Below are positions 6,940 to 12,407 of a DNA stretch of 12,407 bases, piece after piece; positions within the stretch are counted from its first letter, which is position 1, and each line of letters opens with the position of its first letter. This DNA comes from Microbacteriaceae bacterium UBA6152 (lineage in GTDB: Bacteria > Actinomycetota > Actinomycetes > Actinomycetales > Microbacteriaceae). The notes beneath the pieces are model-generated. The model was not told the origin of the DNA. It saw nothing but the letters and a program-made list of their open reading frames with translations, and made no database searches. Location of the stretch: the NCBI GenBank assembly GCA_002423075.1, contig DIUS01000015.1, positions 10,812 to 23,218 of the forward strand. The letters run 5' to 3'. The translations under genes and the position numbers were made by a program.

Positions 6940-7187
6940 TCACGCGGGTCTGGGTGCCGGAGTTGGGCTGGTCGTCACCTGCTCAGCGCGGTGACTGGTC
7001 GGTCTACTCGTGGTGCCCGGGCTCGCGGCGACTGCGCGCTGGTGGCGGTAGAGCTCTTGGAGGTTATGGGTGATGGCGATGAGCTTCCACTCGGCCTGGG
7101 CGGCGTGAAGGCCTCGGCGGGTGAAGGATCGGATGCCCCGGCCGGCAGTGATCTGCCCGAAGACGGACTCGATGGGTCTCGGTCGCG
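6940..7187 (-). pseudogene. IS1182-family transposase, C-terminal fragment
   Basis: Read on the minus strand from about 7187, the frame gives RPRPIESVFGQITAGRGI, then a short RxFxRRGL segment and AEWKLIAITHNLQELYRH. It ends at the TGA at 6940-6942 after a Pro/Thr-rich tail. This matches the conserved C-terminal end of IS1182-type DDE transposases: the catalytic-Glu helix with its xxFGQIKxxRGF pattern, then the (S/A)EWxLIxxxHNL(x)xL(x)RH pattern. Everything N-terminal to the RPxE segment, including the two catalytic aspartates, is gone. A few in-frame residues upstream are out-of-frame IS256 DNA. It is a non-functional remnant. Confidence 0.75.
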
Positions 7188-7264
7188 ACCCTGATCCGAT
7201 CGGGGACATCGGTGAGTTTCAGCTCGGCAAGAAGGTCGAGCAGGGCAGACTGGTCAAGAGCCAT
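7178..7264 (-). pseudogene. IS256-family transposase, N-terminal fragment
   Basis: From the ATG at 7264 the minus strand reads MALDQSALLDLLAEL, then KLTDVPDRIRVATET. This is the N-terminus of actinobacterial IS256 (mutator-type) transposases. After about 29-30 residues the similarity stops, where the IS1182-type fragment begins in another frame. No DDE domain remains. The start codon lies inside one arm of a 10-bp inverted repeat (7259-7268 with 7318-7327). Confidence 0.7.
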
Positions 7265-7349
7265 CGTGTGATCGTGTCTTTCTGTGAGGAACTTCGAACG
7301 GCTCTCACTGACCATCGCACGATGGCTCATCACGTTGACGACGCGACGC

Positions 7350-7637
7350 TCACCCGCCAAGAATTACACCACCCCTCGGGACGTGACCGAGGCAGTCATC
7401 GACATCCGCGCGATCTAGACCAGGAATAACCAATACACGGAGATCAACACTCAACGCGGGCGCGACGATCATGCGCCTGACATCATTCACGGCATGCGAG
7501 AGGCTTCGAAAAGCGATGCGCGAGAGGCCGTGAAAGCGCGCCACGGCCTCTTCTTGTTCGCGCATGGTGTTCCATCGATTGACGAGTCGAGCGGTGACGA
7601 GCACGCGAATGAGCGCGAACACTAAAGGAAGAAGCAT
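7350..7637 (-). CDS. Hypothetical small membrane protein, possibly degraded
   Basis: From the ATG at 7637 the 95-residue frame starts with a membrane helix (LLPLVFALIRVLVTARL), followed by a charged segment with RWNTMREQEEAVARFHGL and an unremarkable C-terminus. The hydrophobic stretch and protein-like sequence continue upstream of this ATG (RRVLFDDAGRTPLLLLTISL), back to an in-frame TGA at 7707-7709. Beyond that an 18-codon frame begins at ATG 7763 (MAHVTQSAEASLG). The natural protein may therefore have started at 7763, and the gene is then broken by a stop. No ribosome-binding site supports the ATG at 7637. Third-position GC bias is weaker than in all neighbours, fitting foreign or decaying DNA next to the IS scar. 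I do not recognise the family. Confidence 0.35.
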   Translation of the reverse strand: MLLPLVFALIRVLVTARLVNRWNTMREQEEAVARFHGLSRIAFRSLSHAVNDVRRMIVAPALSVDLRVLVIPGLDRADVDDCLGHVPRGGVILGG

Positions 7638-7802
7638 CAGACTGATGGTGAGTAGCAGCAGTGGAGTCCGCCCGGCGTCGTCGAAGAGAACACGCCGCGC
7701 GGCCTTTCACCCAGTGCTCGATGTGCCGAGGCTCGCCTCTGCTGACTGAGTTACGTGTGCCATCGTACAAGTTCCGATCGGATCGCGATGTGTACGGTCA
7801 CA

Positions 7803-7827
7803 CCCGCAGGCTCACTATGCCTGCGGG
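7803..7827 (-). terminator. Hairpin terminator of the transsulfuration genes
   Basis: CCCGCAGGC pairs perfectly with GCCTGCGGG (9 bp) around a 7-base loop, 60 bases beyond the stop of the cystathionine gamma-synthase/lyase gene. No T-run follows. Position and stem strength support an intrinsic terminator. Confidence 0.65.
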
Positions 7828-7886
7828 CGCTCTCACGTGAGCATCACCCAACTTCTGACGATGAACCCCACTGCCGATTGCGCGCC

Positions 7887-9053
7887 CTATGCCAGTGCGG
7901 CGAGCGCCTGCCGCACGTCAGCGAGCAAATCGTCGACCTCTTCGATGCCGACCGACAGGCGCAGGATCGCGTCGCTCACCTCGAGCTCGGTGCCCCGCAC
8001 CGAGGCGTGCGTCATCTCGCTGGGATAGTTGACGAGCGACTCGACTCCGCCGAGCGACTCGGCGAGGCTGAAGACGCGCAGGCTCTCGGCGAAGCGGCGT
8101 GCGGCGGGTGCTCCTCCGGCGAGCTCGAGCGAGAGCATCCCGCCGAAATCGCGCATTTGCCGGGCGGCGAGATCGTGACCGGGGTGATCGACGAGACCCG
8201 GGTAGTAGACGCGCGAGACCGTGGCATGCCCGGCGAGCGACTCGGCGATCGCCTGCGCGTTGGCCGAGTGCTGGCGCATGCGCACCGCGAGAGTCTTGAT
8301 GCCGCGCGTCGTGAGCCAGGCATCCATGGGGCCCGAGACGGCGCCCGCCGCGAACTGGTGGAATCGCACCTGATCAGCCAGCTCGTCGTCGTTCGTGACG
8401 ATTGCCCCGCCGAGCACATCGGAGTGGCCGCCGAGGTACTTCGTCGTCGAGTGCACGACAACATCGGCGCCGAGCACGAGCGGCTGCTGCAGGTAGGGCG
8501 TCGCGAAGGTGTTGTCGACGACCACGACGGCTCCAACAGCGTGAGCGAGCTCGGCGAGCGCCGTGATGTCGGTGATCTTCATGAGCGGGTTGCTCGGCGT
8601 CTCGAGCCACAGCACCCGGGGCTTCAGGGACTCGAGAGCCTCGCGCGTCGCCTCCAGGTTGCCCAGCTCAATCGTCGTCAGCTCGACCCCCCACGGCCCG
8701 AAGATGCGCCGCACCAGCCGGTGGGTGCCGCCGTAGACGTCGTTGCCCATGAGCACTCGATCATCCGGCTTCAGCACCGCGCGCAGCAGCGCGTCTTCGG
8801 CGGCGAGGCCCGAGGCAAACGAGAGCGCGAACCGGCCGCCCTCAAGCGAGGCGAGCTGGGTCTGCAGAGCATCACGAGTCGGGTTGCCGCCGCGCGCGTA
8901 CTCGTAGCCGCCGCGCAGGTCGCCGATGGCACGCTGCACGAACGTCGAGGTGAAGTAGACCGGCGGCGTGACGGCGCCCGTCGTCGGATCGAACTCCTGC
9001 CCGGCATGAATAGCGCGCGTGGCGAAGCCGTGCAGGTTATGGTCGTCAGTCAC
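7887..9053 (-). CDS. metB: Cystathionine gamma-synthase / gamma-lyase (PLP, Cys/Met metabolism)
   Basis: The 388-residue cytosolic PLP enzyme belongs to the Cys/Met-metabolism (fold type I) family. Landmarks are YEYARGGNPTR (about 50-60, phosphate-binding Tyr and Arg from the partner subunit), the PLP-stacking Tyr in VYGGTHRL (about 107), ETPSNP (about 151-156), the PLP-binding Asp in VVVDNTFATPYLQQPL (about 180), the Schiff-base lysine in HSTTKYLGGHSD (about 205), and SLGGVESL near 332-339. SLGGVESL and the overall pattern are shared by cystathionine gamma-synthase and gamma-lyase, and sequence alone does not separate them safely. Its GTG start overlaps the stop of the cystathionine beta-synthase gene by 4 bases, with GGAGG at 9061-9065 spaced 7 bases. 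Coupling to beta-synthase favours reverse transsulfuration (homocysteine to cysteine via cystathionine), which would make it a gamma-lyase in vivo. The metB symbol follows common actinobacterial usage. Confidence 0.9.
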   Translation of the reverse strand: MTDDHNLHGFATRAIHAGQEFDPTTGAVTPPVYFTSTFVQRAIGDLRGGYEYARGGNPTRDALQTQLASLEGGRFALSFASGLAAEDALLRAVLKPDDRVLMGNDVYGGTHRLVRRIFGPWGVELTTIELGNLEATREALESLKPRVLWLETPSNPLMKITDITALAELAHAVGAVVVVDNTFATPYLQQPLVLGADVVVHSTTKYLGGHSDVLGGAIVTNDDELADQVRFHQFAAGAVSGPMDAWLTTRGIKTLAVRMRQHSANAQAIAESLAGHATVSRVYYPGLVDHPGHDLAARQMRDFGGMLSLELAGGAPAARRFAESLRVFSLAESLGGVESLVNYPSEMTHASVRGTELEVSDAILRLSVGIEEVDDLLADVRQALAALA

Positions 9054-10453
9054 AAGGTGCCCTCCGGTGCGGCGGCAAACGCCGCGATCAGATCAGTGCG
9101 GGTCAGCATGCCGATCGGGTTGCCCCCGTCGAGCACGAGCAGTGCTTCGGGATGCCGTCCGCCCGCTCCCCGTTCGCTGAAGCGATCGCGCGCCGCCTCG
9201 AAGCTCTCGTGGGCGCCGACCACCGGCAGGCTTGGCCCCATCACCGCGGTGATCGGATCTGCTGCGTTCACCGCGCCGGTGGCGAGTGCCCGCAGCAGTG
9301 TCGGGGCGTCGACGGCGCCGAGCACTTCACCGAGTACGACGGGCGGCTCGGCGGCGAGCACCGGCAGTGCGTCGTGGCCGGCCTCGAAAGCGGCGACGGC
9401 ATCCGCTACCGAGTTCTCGCGTCGTAGGTGCGGCAGGGCGCGCGGCGGCGTGCCGAGCAGATTGGCCACGGTGGGCGAGCCCGCGGGGCGCGTGAAGCCG
9501 TGGCGACGCATCCAGCCGTCGTTGAAGATCTTGCCGAGATAGCCGCGGCCCCCATCGGGCAGCAGCACGACGACGACGTCGTCGGGGCTGAGCTCGCGTG
9601 CCACCTCAAGCGCGCCCACGGCCGCCATGCCGCACGAGCCGCCGACGAGCAGGCCCTCTTCGCGCGCGAGGCGCAGGGTCATGTCGAACGACTGCTGGTC
9701 GTTCACGGCGACGATACGGTCGACCACGCCCGGATCGTAGGCCTCGGGCCAGAAGTCTTCGCCGACGCCTTCGACGAGATAGGGCCGACCGGTGCCGCCC
9801 GAATAGACGCTGCCGACGGGGTCGACGCCCACGATCTGCACGCGCCCGCTCGCACGGTCGGCGCTGATCTCGCGCAAGTAGCGGCCCGTGCCGGTGATCG
9901 TGCCGCCCGTGCCGACCCCGGTGACGAAGTGCGTCACGAGACCGTCGGTGTCGCGCCAGATCTCAGGGCCGGTCGTCTCGTAGTGGCTCAGCGGACCATG
10001 GGGGTTGGCGTACTGGTTCGGCTTGAAGGCGCCCTCGATCTCGCGCGCCAGGCGGTCAGAGACGCTGTAGTACGACTCGGGGTCGTCGGGCGCGACGGCC
10101 GTCGGCGTCACGACGATCTCGGCCCCGTAGGCGGTGAGCACGTTGCGCTTGTCCTCCCCCACTTTGTCGGGCAGAACGAAGACGCACCGATAACCGCGTT
10201 GCTGGGCGACGAGGGCGAGCCCCACGCCGGTGTTGCCGCTCGTCGGCTCGACGATCGTGCCACCCGGCTTCAGCAGACCCTCGCGTTCAGCCGCATCGAT
10301 GATGCGCGTCGCGATGCGGTCTTTCGCCGAGCCGCCGGGATTGAGGTATTCGACCTTGGCGAGCACGGTCGCCGAGATTCCCTCGGTCACCCGGTTGAGG
10401 CGCACGAGCGGCGTGTTGCCGATGAGATCGACGATCGAAGCGGCGTACTTCAC
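9050..10453 (-). CDS. cbs: Cystathionine beta-synthase
   Basis: The 467-residue PLP enzyme condenses homocysteine with serine (or acetylserine) to cystathionine. The catalytic fold type II domain (about 1-320) shows the PLP lysine K44 in NPGGSAKDR, SGNTG at 72-76, the phosphate loop GVGTGGTITG at 179-188, GGSCG at 271-275 and YLGKIFNDGWM at about 305-315, which is typical of cystathionine beta-synthase rather than plain cysteine synthase. The C-terminal part (about 335-465) is a pair of CBS (Bateman) motifs ending in MLTRTDLIAAF. The heme-binding N-terminus of animal enzymes is absent. The GTG at 10453 is the chosen start because the fold begins there. There is no Shine-Dalgarno, but a TAGATT -10-like box sits 6 bases upstream, suggesting leaderless transcription. 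It overlaps the gamma-synthase/lyase gene by 4 bases, so the two form an operon for transsulfuration. The channel gene ends 52 bases upstream on the same strand. Confidence 0.93.
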   Translation of the reverse strand: MKYAASIVDLIGNTPLVRLNRVTEGISATVLAKVEYLNPGGSAKDRIATRIIDAAEREGLLKPGGTIVEPTSGNTGVGLALVAQQRGYRCVFVLPDKVGEDKRNVLTAYGAEIVVTPTAVAPDDPESYYSVSDRLAREIEGAFKPNQYANPHGPLSHYETTGPEIWRDTDGLVTHFVTGVGTGGTITGTGRYLREISADRASGRVQIVGVDPVGSVYSGGTGRPYLVEGVGEDFWPEAYDPGVVDRIVAVNDQQSFDMTLRLAREEGLLVGGSCGMAAVGALEVARELSPDDVVVVLLPDGGRGYLGKIFNDGWMRRHGFTRPAGSPTVANLLGTPPRALPHLRRENSVADAVAAFEAGHDALPVLAAEPPVVLGEVLGAVDAPTLLRALATGAVNAADPITAVMGPSLPVVGAHESFEAARDRFSERGAGGRHPEALLVLDGGNPIGMLTRTDLIAAFAAAPEGTL

Positions 10454-10459
10454 CCCGCG

Positions 10460-10465
10460 AATCTA
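10460..10465 (-). promoter_or_regulatory. Putative -10 box of a leaderless promoter for the transsulfuration operon
   Basis: On the minus strand TAGATT fits TAnnnT and is followed by exactly 6 bases and the GTG at 10453, so transcription should start at the G of the start codon. No Shine-Dalgarno and no well-spaced -35 box are seen in the 52-base gap after the channel gene. The same spacing occurs at the gene starting at 1175. Confidence 0.5.
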
Positions 10466-10505
10466 TCAGCGGGCCGCGGCGAGCCGGGGTTCGTGACAAA
10501 CGCGC

Positions 10506-11942
10506 TCAGTAGGCGATCGTGCGCGTGCCCGCGGGCACCTCGATGCCGGCAAGGGCGAACGCATCACGCACGAGCTGACGTCGGTTGTCGATCTCGCGAC
10601 CGAAGTCTCGGGCCAGCTCGGGTCGACGTGCCACGAGATCGTCGACGACGGCGACCGGCACGAAGAGCGCAGTCACGGGCGACATCGCGTACACCGAGGC
10701 GTTGATGCCTTGGCGGGTCAGCGATGTGAGTCCGACGATATCGTCACGCGTGAGCTCGGTCACCGGAACCCTCACCCCGCCCGCCGCCTCGACGACCATG
10801 CGCGTGACGCCCGATTCGATGAGTCGGATGCCCGCCGGCACTTCTCCGATGTGCTGCAGCTTCTCGCCCTCGACGAAACGCTCGACCCGCACGCGTGGCG
10901 CGAGGCCGCGCACCTCGTCGGGGGCGAAGTACAGTGCGGAGGCGAAGCGTTCGAGCAACTCGCCCCGACGCTCGGCGGTGTCGTAGTCGACGAAGTAGTC
11001 ACCATCGAGGTGCAGACCCGCGCGCCGTGCGGCGTACCAGAGCCGCCGGCGAAACTCGGTGAGCACGTCGTACTCGTCGCCCGGCGTGGCAACAGGAATG
11101 TTGATCTCGTACTCGCCTGCCGCGAAAGTGCCCACACCGGGCTCTCGCCCGGCGACGATCTGCGGCAGGTCGGCCGCCACCTGGTTCATGACGGCGATGA
11201 CGGTCTCGGGTTCATCCTCGGTGGCGAACTGCACCATCTGGAAGGCCGTGAACGGTGCGTTCTTGGCGGTGAGGTTCGTGAACGACGCGCCCGCCAATTC
11301 GCTGTTCGGCACGATGACGACGCCCGAGACGGTGCGGATGTGCACCGAGCGCCAGTTGACCTCGGTGACGTAGCCGGTCACGTCGCCGACCTTCAGCCAG
11401 TCGCCGATGTGGAACGGCTGCTCGAACAACAACAGCAGCCCCGAGAGCACCGAGCCGACGGCGTTCTGCAGTGCGAGACCGATGACGATCGACCCGATGC
11501 CGAGGGCTGTGAACAGGCCGGCGACATCAGCTTCCCAGACCCACGAGAACAGCAGAGCGAGAGAGATGATGATCAGCAGAAATCGACCCACGTCGACGAA
11601 GATCGTCGGCAGCCGATCACGCCAGGTGCCCTTGCGGGCGGTCGAGAACAGTGCGACGTTGACCCCGTTGATGAGCACCACAATCACGAGGAAACCGAGC
11701 ACCGTCGCCGTGATGCGGCTCCACGAAGCATCGACCTCGGCCTGGTCGACCTGACTCAGCAGCACGAGCAGTGCGGCGACGGGCGCGATGTAGTTGCGCA
11801 CGAGCCGCACGATGCGCGCGGCCGGGTTGCCCTGCCGCTTGAGCGACTCGTAAAGCTCACTGAGCACGAGCAGCACGAGCGGCAGGCCGACGATCACCGC
11901 GACCGACGGCCAGAACCAGGGCTCGAGCCAGACCTCAGTCAT
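10506..11942 (-). CDS. MscS-type mechanosensitive/ligand-gated channel with C-terminal cyclic-nucleotide-binding-like domain
   Basis: The 478-residue integral membrane protein has helices at about 12-32, 50-64, 78-100 and 112-135, then the Gly/Ala-rich pore helix of the MscS family at about 141-172 (GLFTALGIGSIVIGLALQNA, then EQPFHIGDW). The MscS beta domain follows (about 173-235, with EVNWRSVHIRT and VPNSELAGASFTN), and then the mixed alpha/beta vestibule domain to about 320. From about 335 to 460 the protein resembles a CRP-like cyclic-nucleotide-binding domain, as in the bCNG subfamily of MscS proteins. The phosphate-binding cassette is altered: in VGLTSLTRQGINASVYA (403-419) only the first Gly matches, and the Glu and Arg that hold the cyclic phosphate in CRP correspond to L405 and about I413. 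The ligand is therefore uncertain. The start overlaps the cyclase-domain gene by 8 bases (11935-11942), so the two are translationally coupled. No strong ribosome-binding site precedes the ATG. Confidence 0.85.
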   Translation of the reverse strand: MTEVWLEPWFWPSVAVIVGLPLVLLVLSELYESLKRQGNPAARIVRLVRNYIAPVAALLVLLSQVDQAEVDASWSRITATVLGFLVIVVLINGVNVALFSTARKGTWRDRLPTIFVDVGRFLLIIISLALLFSWVWEADVAGLFTALGIGSIVIGLALQNAVGSVLSGLLLLFEQPFHIGDWLKVGDVTGYVTEVNWRSVHIRTVSGVVIVPNSELAGASFTNLTAKNAPFTAFQMVQFATEDEPETVIAVMNQVAADLPQIVAGREPGVGTFAAGEYEINIPVATPGDEYDVLTEFRRRLWYAARRAGLHLDGDYFVDYDTAERRGELLERFASALYFAPDEVRGLAPRVRVERFVEGEKLQHIGEVPAGIRLIESGVTRMVVEAAGGVRVPVTELTRDDIVGLTSLTRQGINASVYAMSPVTALFVPVAVVDDLVARRPELARDFGREIDNRRQLVRDAFALAGIEVPAGTRTIAY

Positions 11943-12407
11943 GGCCGTGCGCGAGGTCGATGCGCAGGATGCGCTGGGGGCCCGAGGGAGTATCGACGAC
12001 GCCCACGTCGATGAGCGGCACGCTCGAAGGCACTCCGCTCGCCACGCGCTCGGTCAGGTAGATGCCCGACTCACCCCGCTCGGCCTGCACCCGGAAGGCG
12101 AGGTTGACCGCCTCTCCCCAGAGGTCATAGACCATGTGCGCGCGACCGACGAGACCGCTGCTCGCGCTGCCGACGTCGAGGCCGGCGCGCAGGCGCAGCG
12201 AGACTCCCCACTGCGCGCTGAACCGATCGAGAATTCGCTGCAGTTCGAGCGCGAAGTCGACGATGCGGCGCGCATTGTCGATGCGCGGCACCGTCAAGCC
12301 GCAGCTCGCCAGATAGCCCTTCGTCGCCGTGCGCACGTGCTCGACGCCGATCGTTGTCGCGGCCTCGTCGAACTGCCGCACGAGCTCGTTGAGCGCCTCG
12401 AGAGTCG
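11935..12407 (-). CDS. Class III nucleotidyl cyclase-domain protein (5' part outside window)
   Basis: Only the C-terminal 156 residues are in the window, and the frame is open to the right edge. They form most of a class III adenylate/guanylate cyclase domain: LNELVRQFDEAATTIGVEHV, a central helix IVDFALELQRIL, then LRLRAGLDVGSASSGLVG and YDLWGEAVNLAFR. Numbering from the first complete codon, the base-selecting Asp (D94, in YDLWG), the Asn (N101) and the transition-state Arg (R105) are retained. The usual purine-binding Lys is R25 (12331-12333), and the usual second metal-binding Asp of the GD pair is K29 (12319-12321), in VRTATKGYLASCG. Loss of that Asp would normally abolish cyclisation, so it may be a sensor or pseudo-enzyme, or use a changed mechanism. 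The first metal-binding Asp lies outside the window. It overlaps the channel gene by 8 bases. Confidence 0.82.
   Translation of the reverse strand, partial: TLEALNELVRQFDEAATTIGVEHVRTATKGYLASCGLTVPRIDNARRIVDFALELQRILDRFSAQWGVSLRLRAGLDVGSASSGLVGRAHMVYDLWGEAVNLAFRVQAERGESGIYLTERVASGVPSSVPLIDVGVVDTPSGPQRILRIDLAHGHD

Larger units (their letters stand above)
6845..7330 (-). mobile_element. Composite insertion-sequence scar (IS1182-type joined to IS256-type)
   Basis: Two unrelated transposase fragments meet here: a C-terminal IS1182-type piece ending at 6940 and an N-terminal IS256-type piece starting at 7264, joined near 7178-7190. The outer limits are estimates. CCTGTC and GACAGG form a 6-bp inverted repeat at 6845-6868 that might belong to one IS end. 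A 10-bp inverted repeat (AGCCATCGTG at 7259-7268, CACGATGGCT at 7318-7327) flanks the other side. Between the operon terminator and 6940 no gene is seen. Neither fragment can encode a functional transposase. Confidence 0.5.

Noticed and set aside
7359..7418. Plus-strand tail KNYTTPRDVTEAVIDIRAI followed by TAG, resembling the end of a protein
   Set aside because: It looks protein-like, but only about 20 codons are convincing, there is no start or ribosome-binding site, and it lies opposite the hypothetical membrane-protein frame. I cannot support it as a gene remnant.
7773..7782. TCCGATCGGA, a 10-bp perfect palindrome between the membrane-protein frame and the metB terminator
   Set aside because: A 10-bp GC-rich palindrome is expected by chance in a window of this size, and it lies upstream of no well-supported gene.
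7755..9542. 595-codon open frame on the plus strand opposite the metB and cbs genes
   Set aside because: It is antisense to two unmistakable PLP-enzyme genes, has Arg/His/Asp-rich composition typical of shadow frames in high-GC DNA, and shows no recognisable domain.
10710..12014. 434-codon plus-strand frame opposite the channel gene, and similar long frames at 9428-10705, 135-1211 and 1193-1984
   Set aside because: All are antisense to well-supported genes and have low-complexity Arg/Asp/His-rich translations without family motifs.
1..12407. CRISPR array, tRNA, rRNA, riboswitch or phage attachment site
   Set aside because: No regularly spaced repeats, cloverleaf-like or rRNA sequences, or att-like duplications were seen. 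In particular no SAM or cobalamin riboswitch could be recognised upstream of the transsulfuration genes, where the gap is only 52 bases.

Overview
The window is GC-rich and almost fully coding, with GTG starts, 4-8 base gene overlaps and strong codon bias. This fits a high-GC actinobacterium, and Microbacteriaceae is a reasonable guess. No rRNA, tRNA or other taxonomic marker is present, so the placement is inference.

Left part (1-2282, all minus strand): a saccharopine-dehydrogenase-family oxidoreductase that runs off the left edge, a PAP2-type membrane phosphatase upstream of it, and a small two-helix membrane protein with a Cys-Cys pair that resembles the MerF/MerT mercury transporters.

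Centre-left (2337-6800): a catabolic-looking cluster. A GAF/PucR-type transcriptional regulator (minus) is divergent from a tightly packed plus-strand operon of a zinc-dependent alcohol dehydrogenase and two alpha/beta hydrolases, closed by a 15-bp perfect hairpin. A 12-bp perfect palindrome lies in the divergent promoter region. The substrate cannot be read from the sequence; an ester/alcohol or ring-derived compound would suit the enzymes.

Scar region (about 6800-7850): no intact gene of clear function. It holds the C-terminal remnant of an IS1182-type transposase fused to the N-terminal remnant of an IS256-type transposase, then a short membrane-protein frame that is interrupted by an in-frame TGA and has weaker codon bias.

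Right part (7887-12407, all minus strand): a cystathionine gamma-synthase/lyase and a cystathionine beta-synthase overlapping by 4 bases (transsulfuration, with an apparently leaderless promoter). Upstream are an MscS-type channel with a C-terminal cyclic-nucleotide-binding-like domain and, overlapping it by 8 bases, the 3' part of a class III nucleotidyl-cyclase-domain gene. The cyclase/channel pair is the most interesting item. The arrangement predicts a nucleotide-gated channel module, yet the visible part of the cyclase active site and the phosphate-binding cassette of the channel's sensor domain both depart from the canonical residues.
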